Positions 1-8,172 of a stretch of DNA of 33,563 bases are shown here, in pieces. The notes under the pieces were generated by a model. The model saw nothing but the letters and a program-made list of their open reading frames with translations, was not told the DNA's origin and ran no database searches. Location: positions 1-33,563 of the forward strand of contig LNDN01000030.1 in the NCBI GenBank assembly GCA_001464065.1, written 5' to 3'. Source of the stretch: Acidobacteria bacterium Ga0077522. Its GTDB lineage: Bacteria > Acidobacteriota > Vicinamibacteria > Vicinamibacterales > Vicinamibacteraceae. A program made the translations under genes and the position numbers. Positions within the stretch are counted from its first letter, which is position 1; every line of letters begins with the position of its first letter.

Positions 1-17
1 ACCATCCTGGGCGCGGA

Positions 18-1091
18 CTACACCTCCTCTTTGGGCATATCGGACGGAGCGGGCGCGACCATCAGCCCCTCCTTGCGCAAAAGAAACAGGAGGCCGCCAG
101 GCAGGGACGCGACGATCAGCAGGGCTGCCCCGGCGATCGACAGGGCCAGGCCTGCCTCGACGGGGTGACCGAGGCGGCGAAAGAGGTAGGAGAACACGGC
201 TTCCCGCACCCCGAAGCCGTTGATGGAGACCGGCGCCAACTGGATGACCAGGCTCACGGGGACGATCACCATCGCATCGCGCAGGGGGAGATCGATATGG
301 AGTCCCCACGCCACGCAGAGATAGAACAGCACGACCAGCAGTTGCACCACCAGGGCGCCGAGGAAGGCCTGCACCAGGCGCCCGCGGTCGCCGCCAACGC
401 GCGCCAGCATGTCCTCGAGCCGCCCGAGTCGCTCGGTCACCCAGTCCTTGCGCACGCGGGCCAGCGGCTGCAGCAGGCGCGGCACCAGCGCGGGCCGCGA
501 CACGACCACTGCCGCCGCCACGGCGCCGACGACCAGCAGCACCCAGAGGTAGCCGGTCCCCGGCAGCGCGTGCCGCAACATCAACGACCCGCACGCCGCC
601 ACGGCGAACAGGGCGATCAGCCCCAGGACCCGGTCCAGCAGGACCACCGCCGTCGCCACCGTGCGGGAGCCCGTCAGGCCCGCCGTGTCCGCGATCCGGA
701 CGACGTCGCCGCCGATGTTGCTCGGCAGGAAATTGTTGAAGAAGTTGGCCACCAGGCACGACAGGGTCAGCTGCCACGTCGAGGCATGGACGTCCTGGGT
801 GACCAGCAGGCGGCGCCAGCGCCAGCCGCTCACGAGCAGCAGGACGGCCTGGACGAGCAGGGCGAGGGCGATCCACCCGGGTTCGACCTGGCGCAGCCGT
901 GCCGCGACGGCGCTGACGTCCGTCTGGCGGAAGAGCACCGCCAGCAGGCCAACGCTGATGCTGAGCTTGAGGGCGAAAGAGGCGACGCGTCTCGCGCGGC
1001 CGGGCACGGGTGACATGGTGGGTGACACCGGCCGCGCCAGCCGGGCGGTCGGAAGGTGTGTGACGGTACCATGCACCCTTGCGGCGGGCAA
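18..1091 (-). CDS. YbhN/AglD-family integral membrane protein (lysylphosphatidylglycerol synthase TM-region-like)
   Basis: Multi-pass inner-membrane protein of the UPF0104/YbhN/AglD family, the same fold as the flippase half of MprF. Family members are linked to lipid or lipid-linked-sugar handling, but the substrate here is unknown. The first hydrophobic helix starts near residue 40. The family signature with conserved Asn, Pro and Gly-Gly-Asp (NFLPSNIGGDVVRI) lies near residues 118-131, and several more hydrophobic helices follow. The length of about 330-357 aa is normal. The ATG at 1091 has only a weak purine stretch upstream. An internal ATG at 1016 (MSPVPGR) sits closer to the first helix and would remove 25 Arg-rich residues, so the start is uncertain. 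The gene diverges from a glycosyltransferase operon, which suggests a role in glycolipid or envelope glycan export. Confidence 0.85.
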   Translation of the reverse strand: MPAARVHGTVTHLPTARLARPVSPTMSPVPGRARRVASFALKLSISVGLLAVLFRQTDVSAVAARLRQVEPGWIALALLVQAVLLLVSGWRWRRLLVTQDVHASTWQLTLSCLVANFFNNFLPSNIGGDVVRIADTAGLTGSRTVATAVVLLDRVLGLIALFAVAACGSLMLRHALPGTGYLWVLLVVGAVAAAVVVSRPALVPRLLQPLARVRKDWVTERLGRLEDMLARVGGDRGRLVQAFLGALVVQLLVVLFYLCVAWGLHIDLPLRDAMVIVPVSLVIQLAPVSINGFGVREAVFSYLFRRLGHPVEAGLALSIAGAALLIVASLPGGLLFLLRKEGLMVAPAPSDMPKEEV

Positions 1092-1147
1092 CCGCGCGGG
1101 ACGCGCCCGGCCGCCGCCGACGCGCCGCCGAACCCGGCCGCGGCTGG

Positions 1148-1155
1148 TTTATACT
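1148..1155. promoter_or_regulatory. AT-rich island with possible divergent -10 elements
   Basis: Within a very GC-rich divergent gap, TATACT at 1150-1155 on the plus strand and TATAAA (complement of 1148-1153) on the minus strand each match five of six bases of a sigma-70 -10 box. The plus-strand box is about 40 bases ahead of the first glycosyltransferase. The minus-strand box is about 57 bases ahead of the 1091 start. No convincing -35 box is visible for either. Confidence 0.35.
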
Positions 1156-1194
1156 TCAAGGCTTCGCGGCCGCCGTGACCCGCCATCGGGTGGG

Positions 1195-2481
1195 ATGCTC
1201 GTCGTGTGCCGCCCAGCCATCGTGACACCCCCAGCCACGTCGCTCAGGATTCTGATGCTCGCGCCGGAGCCGTTCTTCGAGCCGCGCGGCACGCCGTTCA
1301 GCGAGTTCCACCGCATCAAGGCCCTGGTCGAGGACGGCCATCACGTCGATCTGGTGACCTATCCGGTCGGTCGTGACGTGGATCTGCCCCGGTTGCGGAT
1401 CATCCGGACGTGGCGCCCGCCGTTGGTCCGCGCGGTGCCGATCGGCCCCTCGGTCATCAAGCTGGTGCTGGACGCCCTGCTGACGCTGACCATCCTGCGC
1501 GTCGCCCTGTTCGCGCGGACCCGCTACGACGCCATCCACTCGCACGAGGAGATGGGCGTGATCGGGGTCTGGCTGGCGAGACGGCTCGGCATTCCCCACC
1601 TCTACGACATGCACTCGAGCCTGCCCCAGCAGCTCGGCAACTTCAAGTACTCGCGGTCGAGCCTGCTGCGCTGGGTCTTCGAGCGGGCCGAGCACTACAT
1701 GGTCGGCGGCTCGCAGGTCGTCATCACCATCTGCCAGGACCTGCAGGACACGGTGCACGAGATGGGCGTGGGCGATCGCGCCGTGCTCATCGAGAACGTG
1801 ATGGGGGGCGACGTGGACCCGACGCCGGGGCCCGGCCGAGAGGCGCTGCGGGCGGCGTGGGGACTGACGGCCACCCAGCCGGTGGTGCTCTACACCGGCA
1901 CCTTCGAGCAGTATCAGGGGCTGGATCTCCTGCTCGAGGCCAGCGTGCGCCTCAAGGCCGCGGTGCCGGACGTCGCGGTGCTGGTCGTCGGCGGCGCGCC
2001 CGAGCAGGTGGCGGCCCTGGCCGCCCGCGCCCAGGCCGCCGGAGCGCCACTGGTGCTGACGGGACAGCGGCCGCCCACCGACGTGCCGCACTTCGTCGAC
2101 GCCTGTGACGTGCTGGTCTCGCCACGCATCTCGGGCACCAACACCCCCCTCAAGATCTATTCGTATCTGCGGTCGGGGCGGCCGATCGTCGCGACCAACC
2201 TGCGCACGCACACCCAGGTGCTGACGCCGGACGCCTCGGTGCTGGTCGAGCCGACGCCCGAGGCGCTGGCCGCGGGCCTGGCCCACGTCCTCGAGGATCG
2301 CGCCGCCGCCGCGCGCATCGCCGACGCCGCGCGCGGCCTGGCCGATGCGCGCTACAGCCGGCAGTCGTACCTGCAGCGCACCCGCCGGGCCTACGCGATG
2401 CTCCTCGCCTCGCGGCAGGTGCCGCCGCCCCCGGTGCCGCTGACGGGCACGGCGGCGTCCAGCGGCCAGGAGCCCCGGTGA
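1195..2481 (+). CDS. Glycosyltransferase, GT4 family (GT-B fold)
   Basis: A retaining GT-B glycosyltransferase that probably transfers a sugar from a nucleotide-sugar donor to a lipid-linked or polysaccharide acceptor at the cytoplasmic face of the membrane. The N-terminal Rossmann strand (LRILMLAPEPFFEPRG) is followed by an acceptor domain. The C-terminal donor domain begins near VVLYTGTFEQYQG and has the conserved SGTNTPLKIYSYLRSGRPIV segment, where a classical EX7E pair is only partly kept. The start is either the ATG at 1195 or the GTG at 1222; both leave the first beta strand intact. The reading frame stays open upstream to 661, but that part is antisense to the YbhN-like gene and looks like chance. 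The stop codon overlaps the GTG of the next gene by four bases (GTGA), which indicates translational coupling. The acceptor cannot be told from sequence. Confidence 0.9.
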   Translation: MLVVCRPAIVTPPATSLRILMLAPEPFFEPRGTPFSEFHRIKALVEDGHHVDLVTYPVGRDVDLPRLRIIRTWRPPLVRAVPIGPSVIKLVLDALLTLTILRVALFARTRYDAIHSHEEMGVIGVWLARRLGIPHLYDMHSSLPQQLGNFKYSRSSLLRWVFERAEHYMVGGSQVVITICQDLQDTVHEMGVGDRAVLIENVMGGDVDPTPGPGREALRAAWGLTATQPVVLYTGTFEQYQGLDLLLEASVRLKAAVPDVAVLVVGGAPEQVAALAARAQAAGAPLVLTGQRPPTDVPHFVDACDVLVSPRISGTNTPLKIYSYLRSGRPIVATNLRTHTQVLTPDASVLVEPTPEALAAGLAHVLEDRAAAARIADAARGLADARYSRQSYLQRTRRAYAMLLASRQVPPPPVPLTGTAASSGQEPR

Positions 2482-3470
2482 CCGCACTGGTTACGGGGGT
2501 GACCGGGTTCACCGGCGGCCACCTGGCGCGGCACCTGCGGCTCCGCGGCCTCTCCGTGCGCGGGCTGGTGCGGCCGCGCAGCCTCGATCGGCCCGAAGTC
2601 GCCTCGCTGCGCGAGGCCGGCGTCGAGATCGTGTCGGGTGACCTCACCGACGCGGCCGCCGTCGCCGCCGCCTGCCGGGGCACCGATGTCGTCTACCACA
2701 TCGCGGCGACGTATCGAGAGGCGGGGCAGCCCGACAGCGCCTATCGGGCCATCAACGTGCTGGGCGTGCAGCATGTGATCGACGGGGCGCGCGCGGCCGG
2801 CGCGCGACGCGTCGTGCACTGCAGCACGGGCGGGGTCCACGGCCACGTCGCGGCGCCTCCCGCCAACGAGGACGCCCCGTTCAACCCCGGCGACGTCTAT
2901 CAGGACACGAAGCTCGAAGGCGAACGCCTCGCGCGCGCCGAGGGGCTGGCGGGCGGCGTGGAGGTGGTGATTGCGCGGCCCATCGGTATCTATGGGCCTG
3001 GCGACCTCCGCTTCCTGAAGATGTTTCGGGGCATCTCGCGCCGACGGTTTCCGGTGCTCGGGTCGGGCGAGGTCTTTTATCACCTCACCTACATCGACGA
3101 TCTGTGCGAGGGCTTCCGCCTGTGCGGCGAGGTGCCCGGGGCCGCGGGACGGACCTACATCCTGGCCGGCCCGCGCTACACGACGCTCAACGCGCTGGTG
3201 GAGATGATCGCGACCGAACTGAAGGTGCGTCCGCTGCCGATCCACCTGCCGGTGTGGCCCTTCTGGCTGGCCGGCGCGGCCTGTGAAGCGGTCTGCGTGC
3301 CCCTCCGTGTGCAGCCACCGCTGTATCGTCGCCGGGTGGACTTCTACACGAAGAGCCGCGCCTTCGACACGTCGCGGGCGCGCACCGAACTCGGCTACGC
3401 CCCTGCCGTGGACCTGCCGGAAGGCATCCGGCGCACCATCGCGTGGTATCGCGCTCAGGGGTTGCTGTGA
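2478..3470 (+). CDS. Extended SDR NAD(P)-dependent epimerase/reductase
   Basis: Short-chain dehydrogenase/reductase of the extended class, cytosolic, probably acting on a nucleotide sugar or related glycan precursor. The nucleotide-binding motif GxxGxxG is at residues 7-13. The catalytic triad is visible as Ser116 (CSTGG), Tyr141 and Lys145 (YQDTK). The C-terminal substrate domain includes a hydrophobic stretch (VWPFWLAGAA) like that in HpnA (hopanoid-associated) and dihydroflavonol-reductase-like members. At 330 aa it is full length. It starts with GTG inside the stop of the upstream glycosyltransferase and ends inside the GTG of the next one, so it is the middle of a coupled operon. Whether it is an epimerase, a 4-ketoreductase or an HpnA-type enzyme is not settled; no hopanoid gene is in the window. 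Confidence 0.88.
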   Translation: MTALVTGVTGFTGGHLARHLRLRGLSVRGLVRPRSLDRPEVASLREAGVEIVSGDLTDAAAVAAACRGTDVVYHIAATYREAGQPDSAYRAINVLGVQHVIDGARAAGARRVVHCSTGGVHGHVAAPPANEDAPFNPGDVYQDTKLEGERLARAEGLAGGVEVVIARPIGIYGPGDLRFLKMFRGISRRRFPVLGSGEVFYHLTYIDDLCEGFRLCGEVPGAAGRTYILAGPRYTTLNALVEMIATELKVRPLPIHLPVWPFWLAGAACEAVCVPLRVQPPLYRRRVDFYTKSRAFDTSRARTELGYAPAVDLPEGIRRTIAWYRAQGLL

Positions 3471-4666
3471 GCGACCGCATCTCGGTCCTGCACGTCTGCG
3501 ATCACCTCGGCTGGACGGGCTCGCGCATGCACGGCGTCAAGCGGCTGTTCGCCTGGACCCTGCCGCGCTTCGACCCGACTCGCTTCGACGTCTCGCTCGT
3601 GAGTCTCCGGAAGAAGGACACGTCCGAGGACACGCTGGAGCAGTTCGGTATCGACGTCACGTACCTGCACAAGGGCAAGTTCGATCCGGCGACGCTGACC
3701 GCCCTGCTCAAGATCATGGACCGCAAGGGCACCCAGGTGCTCCACCTGCATGGCTATGGCGCCACGACCTTCGGGCGTCTCGCTGCGGCCATGCGGGGCA
3801 CGGCGGTGTTGCTGCACGAGCACGCCAACCACACCACGACACCGTGGTTCCAGCAGGTGGCCGATACGGTGCTGGCGCCGTGGACGGACCTGGCGATCGC
3901 CGTCTCGCAATCCACGGCCGAGTTCACGACGCGGGCACGCAAGGTGCCGGCGGCCCGCACGAAGGTGGTCTACCTTGGCGCGCCGCTCGACGAGTTCGGG
4001 CGCCCGCGCAGTGCGCAGGAGATCGCCGCGGCTCGCGCCGCGCTCGGCATCGCCCCCGGGACGTTCGCCGTGGGCACCGTGACCCGTCTCATGCCCGCCA
4101 AGGGCAACCGGTACCTCATCGACGCCGTCAGGCCCATCGTCGAGCACATCCCCGAGGCGCACGTCTACATCGCGGGTGAGGGGGAACTGCAGGCCGAGCT
4201 CGAAGCGCAGGCGCAGGCGCTCGGGGTGGCCGACCGGGTGCACTTCCTCGGCTTCCAGCGTGACGTGGCCAGTGTCCTGTCGGCGTACGACCTCGTGGTG
4301 TTCCCGTCGCTCTGGGAGGGCACGCCCCTGACGTCGTTCGAGGCGCTGGCGATGGGCAAGCCGATCGTCTCCACCGACGCCGACGGCCTGTGCGAGATCC
4401 TGCGCGACGGCGTGGACGCGGTCATCGTGCCGAAGGAGAGCGGGCGGGCCATCGCCGACGCGGTGGTGGCGCTCGAGGCCGATCCGGCGCGTCGGGCCTC
4501 GCTCGGGGCCGAGGCGCAGCGGACGAGTCGCCGGTACGACATCGCCACGTGGGTGCGCAAGATGGAGCGTCTCTACGAACTCATGGCGCGTGTCTCCCGC
4601 CCCACGAAGCGACAGGGCCTCCTGCGGGAGGACTTGTCGTTCCTCGATGGAGACGTGCAGCCGTGA
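3467..4666 (+). CDS. Glycosyltransferase, GT4 family
   Basis: Second GT-B glycosyltransferase of the operon (399 aa). The N-terminal domain opens with ISVLHVCDHLGWTGSRMHGVKR, a typical glycine-containing donor-loop start. The C-terminal domain has GTVTRLMPAKG, HFLGFQRDV and the EX7E signature EGTPLTSFE, which binds the nucleotide-sugar donor in GT4 enzymes. The GTG start at 3467 overlaps the previous stop as GTGA. In-frame codons further upstream are possible but would overlap the preceding gene more. The next gene starts with GTG inside this stop. With the first GT4 enzyme, the SDR protein and the GT-C-like protein it probably builds an extracytoplasmic oligosaccharide or glycolipid. Specificity cannot be read from the sequence. 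Confidence 0.92.
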   Translation: MSDRISVLHVCDHLGWTGSRMHGVKRLFAWTLPRFDPTRFDVSLVSLRKKDTSEDTLEQFGIDVTYLHKGKFDPATLTALLKIMDRKGTQVLHLHGYGATTFGRLAAAMRGTAVLLHEHANHTTTPWFQQVADTVLAPWTDLAIAVSQSTAEFTTRARKVPAARTKVVYLGAPLDEFGRPRSAQEIAAARAALGIAPGTFAVGTVTRLMPAKGNRYLIDAVRPIVEHIPEAHVYIAGEGELQAELEAQAQALGVADRVHFLGFQRDVASVLSAYDLVVFPSLWEGTPLTSFEALAMGKPIVSTDADGLCEILRDGVDAVIVPKESGRAIADAVVALEADPARRASLGAEAQRTSRRYDIATWVRKMERLYELMARVSRPTKRQGLLREDLSFLDGDVQP

Positions 4667-6642
4667 ACATCCCTCGGGCAGCCCGGCTCGGGCGCCTGTG
4701 GAGCGATCCCGGCGCCGTCGCGACGCTGATCCTGGGCCTGTTGCTGCTCGGGTTCGCGGTCTCGGTGAAGTTCCCCGTGGTGGCCCTCGGTTTCCAGAGC
4801 GACGAGGCCACCTACTACAGCCTCGGCCACAGCCTCGCGCAGGACTGGGACATGCAGTTCCAGCGCCGCGATCTCGTGCGGGTCTGGAAGGAGTTCCCGA
4901 CCGGTCCGGAGGGGATTTTCCTCAAGCGCGGTCGCAGCGTCCGTCTCGAGCCGCAGGGCCGTCCGCCGTTCGTGCGCTGGGTCAAGGGGCCTGACACGCG
5001 CAGCGATCGCCTGTACTACGGCAAGTCGTTCGTCTACCCGCTCGCGGCCGCGCCGTTCATCATGCTGTTGGGCACCAACGGCTTCCTCGTGCTCCATGCC
5101 CTGTTGCTGACGGCCTGCTTCGGCGCCGCCTACGCCTTCGTGCGCGCGCGGTCGGGCGCCCCGGCCGCGCTGGGCTATGCCGTGGTGTTTCTCTTCGCCT
5201 CGGCGGCCCCGGTCTACTTCGTCTGGCTGACGCCCGAGCTGTTCAATCTGTCGCTCGTGTTGCTGGGGCTCTTCTTCTGGGCGTACAAGGAAGTGGCACC
5301 GGCAGCCGTGCCGACCGGCACCTGGCTGGATCGCTGGGCGCGGCTGCTGCGTGGACCGTGGTCGGACGTGATCGCCTGCACACTGCTGGGGATTGCCACC
5401 TTCTCCAAGCCGCTCAATGTCTTCGCGGCTGCGCCGGTGCTGTGGCTGGCGCTGCTGCGCCGGCAGTGGGGGCGAGTCGTGGTGGTGAGCGCGGTGTTCG
5501 TCGCCGCCACTGGCGGACTGTTCCTGGCCAATGGCCTCAGCAGCGGCGACATGAACTATCAGGGCGGTGGCCCCGATCGGTCGACGTTCTATGGGCGCTT
5601 TCCGTTCCAGTCGCCCGAGGCGACGTTCGAGACCACCGGGATGGTGCGCGCGACCGATGGGCTGCTGACCGAGGTCATCTTCAATCGGGACGTCCTGACC
5701 ACCGTGCTCGCGCACAACGTCGGCTATTTCCTGCTGGGGCGGCACACGGGTCTGGTCCCGTACTTCTTCCCGGGCGTGCTGACGCTGCTCATCTTCCTCT
5801 TCGCGGGACGACAGCGGCGCGAGCCCTTCCAGTGGCTGGTGGTGCTCACCCTGCTGGTCGCATCGGTGGCCATCCTCATCTACATGCCGTTCACGTATTC
5901 GGGCGGTGGGGGACCGGTCGGCAACCGCTATTTCCTCGGCTACTACGCTCTCTTCCTCTTCCTGGTGCCGACGGCCATCACAATCCGCACCGCGGTCGCC
6001 GCTGCGGCGATCGGCGGCCTGTTCACCGCGCAGCTGATCGCCAACCCGTTCTATTCGTCGTTCCTGCCGCACGTCCACCCCAAGTACGGCCTCTTCCGCT
6101 GGTTGCCCATCGAGCTCTCGCTGGTCAACGACATGCCGGTGAACGTCACACCGCATCGGGCCAAGCAGCCGCTGGCCGGCGACCCGCCAGTGCTGGCGTA
6201 CTTCCTCGACGACAACGCCTATGCCCGCGAGGGCGAGTGGTTCTGGGTGCGCGGCGAGTCACGCGCCGACATCATCCTGCGGGCGCCGGCCCGGCCCCAT
6301 GCCGACGGCGCCTTCACGTCGCTCGCGCTCACGGCCCTGGACATCGAGGTGGCCACCGGCGCCGCGGCGTCGGTCGTGAGCATCGACACGGGGGCCGAGC
6401 GCGTGCGGGTGGCCCCCGGCGCCAACAGCGGCGAGACCGTCCGGGTGGCGATGCCCGAGGGGTTCCCCTACAAGGCGATCCCGGGGCAGCCGCTCAACCG
6501 TGTCTACACGATCTCGATCGCCGCCAGCGAGGGGTTCGTCCCGCTGTTCGAGGAGGGCGGGCGCGACACCCGCTTCCTTGGAGCCCGGATCCGGATCTCG
6601 CCGCGCTACCGCGACGACCGCTACCAGCCGCCTCCGAAGTAG
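4663..6642 (+). CDS. Integral membrane protein, GT-C-like (PMT/ArnT-type) glycosyltransferase
   Basis: A 659-aa polytopic membrane protein. The first helix is at residues 18-33. It is followed by a loop with an acidic pair (Asp47-Glu48 in FQSDEATYY), which in GT-C enzymes sits in the first extracytoplasmic loop and takes part in catalysis. Many hydrophobic helices follow to about residue 470. The last 170 residues are soluble and beta-rich (from about DNAYAREGEWFWVRG). Family knowledge: GT-C enzymes use polyprenyl-phosphate sugars on the outer face of the inner membrane. The GTG start at 4663 overlaps the previous stop. It is the last gene of the glycan operon; a palindrome-rich gap follows. 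The GT-C assignment rests on topology and the acidic pair, so it could also be a membrane protein of unknown enzyme class. Confidence 0.75.
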   Translation: MNIPRAARLGRLWSDPGAVATLILGLLLLGFAVSVKFPVVALGFQSDEATYYSLGHSLAQDWDMQFQRRDLVRVWKEFPTGPEGIFLKRGRSVRLEPQGRPPFVRWVKGPDTRSDRLYYGKSFVYPLAAAPFIMLLGTNGFLVLHALLLTACFGAAYAFVRARSGAPAALGYAVVFLFASAAPVYFVWLTPELFNLSLVLLGLFFWAYKEVAPAAVPTGTWLDRWARLLRGPWSDVIACTLLGIATFSKPLNVFAAAPVLWLALLRRQWGRVVVVSAVFVAATGGLFLANGLSSGDMNYQGGGPDRSTFYGRFPFQSPEATFETTGMVRATDGLLTEVIFNRDVLTTVLAHNVGYFLLGRHTGLVPYFFPGVLTLLIFLFAGRQRREPFQWLVVLTLLVASVAILIYMPFTYSGGGGPVGNRYFLGYYALFLFLVPTAITIRTAVAAAAIGGLFTAQLIANPFYSSFLPHVHPKYGLFRWLPIELSLVNDMPVNVTPHRAKQPLAGDPPVLAYFLDDNAYAREGEWFWVRGESRADIILRAPARPHADGAFTSLALTALDIEVATGAAASVVSIDTGAERVRVAPGANSGETVRVAMPEGFPYKAIPGQPLNRVYTISIAASEGFVPLFEEGGRDTRFLGARIRISPRYRDDRYQPPPK

Positions 6643-6643
6643 G

Positions 6644-6713
6644 AATGCCGCGATGCTGGCATGCGGAATGCCGGATGCGGAACGGCATTCACGGCATTCG
6701 GCATCGCGGCATT
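6644..6713. repeat. Palindrome-rich intergenic repeat cluster (AATGCCG words on both strands)
   Basis: The 89-base gap after the GT-C gene is built mostly of AATGCCG-type words. AATGCCGCGATGC at 6644-6656 has a perfect 13-base inverted copy at 6701-6713. Inside it, GAATGCCG (6666-6673) is inverted at 6683-6690 and again at 6692-6699. The transcript could fold into a long stem, so the cluster may act as a transcript end for the glycan operon. No T-run follows. The same 13-mer occurs in the gap before rnpB. Confidence 0.7.
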
Positions 6714-6731
6714 ACCATCGTCAGGCACGTC

Positions 6732-7592
6732 ATGTCCTACGCCACCCCCCTCGAAGCCCGCATCGCCAGGAAAGTCGCGAAGGCCTCGATCGACCATCGG
6801 CTGATCGAGGCCGGCGATCGGATCATGGTCGGCTTGTCCGGCGGCAAGGACAGCTGGGCCCTGCTGCAGATCCTCGACGTCATCCGGCAGCGGGCGCCGT
6901 TTCCCTTCTCGTTCATCGCCGTCAACGTCGACTCCGGCTACAAGGACTTCAAGCACGACGTCATCCGGAAGGCCTGCGAGGACCGCGGCTGGGAGATCCG
7001 CATCGAGCACACCGAGATCGGCGAGGTGATGGACGATCTGCTCGAGGCCAACGCCACGCCCTGTTCGCTGTGCGCACGGCTGCGTCGCGGCGTGCTCTAC
7101 CGGATCGCGGACGAAGAGGGCGCGACGAAGATCGCGCTCGGCCACCACCTCGACGACTTCATCGAGACGTTGCTGCTGAACCTGTTCTTCGGCGGAGCCT
7201 TGAAGGCGATGCCGGCCCGCCTCGTGTCCGACAGCGAACGGCACGTCGTCATCCGTCCGCTGGTCTACGTGTCGGAACAGGAAGCGCTCGACTACGCACT
7301 GGCCTGCGAACTGCCCATCGTCGGCTGCTGCTGCCCGGCGTGTGGCGACCTCGGCCTGCAGCGGCAGCGCCTCAAGCGGCTGATCGGCGATCTCGACCGC
7401 GAACATCCGGGCATCAAGTCGTCGATGCTGAAGGCCATCCAGAACGTGCATCCGCGGCACCTGCTCGACCGGCGCCTGACGCCCCTGTCCGATCTCGCGC
7501 GTGATCTGGCGCCCGGCGCGGACGCGGCGACGGGCGCGCAGCCCCTGCCGCTGGTCAGGCGGCCGACGACGAACGCCTCCATCGCGGGATGA
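6732..7592 (+). CDS. ttcA: TtcA-like tRNA 2-thiocytidine synthetase (PP-loop ATPase)
   Basis: A cytosolic PP-loop ATPase that in the TtcA family thiolates cytidine 32 of tRNAs using ATP and a [4Fe-4S] cluster. The PP-loop SGGKDS is at residues 36-41. The cluster-ligand region has CSLC (Cys111 and Cys114) in the TtcA context TPCSLCARLRRG, and a second CPAC (Cys201 and Cys204) preceded by two more cysteines, which corresponds to the third ligand region of TtcA. The GHHLDD and RLVSDSERHVVIRPL motifs also match TtcA rather than TilS or TtuA. The length of 286 aa is usual. The ATG at 6732 follows the palindromic gap and gives a start typical of the family. The stop overlaps the ATG of dtd (ATGA), so the two tRNA-quality genes are coupled. 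Confidence 0.9.
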   Translation: MSYATPLEARIARKVAKASIDHRLIEAGDRIMVGLSGGKDSWALLQILDVIRQRAPFPFSFIAVNVDSGYKDFKHDVIRKACEDRGWEIRIEHTEIGEVMDDLLEANATPCSLCARLRRGVLYRIADEEGATKIALGHHLDDFIETLLLNLFFGGALKAMPARLVSDSERHVVIRPLVYVSEQEALDYALACELPIVGCCCPACGDLGLQRQRLKRLIGDLDREHPGIKSSMLKAIQNVHPRHLLDRRLTPLSDLARDLAPGADAATGAQPLPLVRRPTTNASIAG

Positions 7593-8038
7593 GAGCCGTC
7601 CTCCAGCGGGTCAGTACGGCCTCGGTGACCGTCGCGGGCGCCACCGTGGGACGCATCGACCGCGGTCTGCTGGTGCTGCTCGGCGTGACCGTGGGTGACA
7701 CCGAGGCCGACCTCACGTACATCGTGGAGCGGACCATCGGCCTGCGCGTCTTCCCCGATGCCGATGGACGGATGAACGTCGACGTGCGGGCCACCGGCGG
7801 AGCGCTGCTCGTCGTCTCCCAGTTCACGATCGCGGGCGACTGCCGCAAGGGACGGCGCCCCTCCTGGGACGGGGCGGCACGGCCCGACGACGCTCGCGTG
7901 TGGTACGAGCGCGCGCTCGACGCGTGGCGTGCGCACGGCGTGCCCGTCGAAGCCGGCGTCTTTCAGGCAGACATGCAAGTGGCACTTGTCAACGACGGGC
8001 CCGTCACCGTGCTGCTCGACAGCCGCAAGCAGTTCTGA
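7589..8038 (+). CDS. dtd: D-aminoacyl-tRNA deacylase
   Basis: Removes D-amino acids (and glycine from tRNA-Ala) mischarged on tRNA, in the cytosol as a homodimer. At 149 aa it is the standard DTD1 length and begins with the canonical MRAVLQRVSTASVTV. The active-site motif SQFTIAGDCRKGRRPSW lies at about residues 77-93. The Gly-Pro motif that faces the partner subunit (NDGPVTVLL) is near residues 134-142. The start codon overlaps the ttcA stop by four bases. A gap of 134 bases without a clear gene separates it from dapF; it holds a repeated GGTGACCGG word at 8132-8140 and 8153-8161. Confidence 0.96.
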   Translation: MRAVLQRVSTASVTVAGATVGRIDRGLLVLLGVTVGDTEADLTYIVERTIGLRVFPDADGRMNVDVRATGGALLVVSQFTIAGDCRKGRRPSWDGAARPDDARVWYERALDAWRAHGVPVEAGVFQADMQVALVNDGPVTVLLDSRKQF

Positions 8039-8172
8039 CACCCTGACCACGCAGCGCGCGGGCACCGTCGACCGAATACCGGGCACCGCGCAGATCGCGT
8101 TCCTCAATCGGCGTGTCCGATGATCCTGTCAGGTGACCGGGGCGCGCAGCCCGGTGACCGGCCCTGGTACCC

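Noticed and set aside
4573-6156. Minus-strand open frame opposite the GT-C gene
   Set aside because: Composition dominated by Arg, Gln, His and Glu with no recognisable domain; the plus strand shows a coherent membrane protein.
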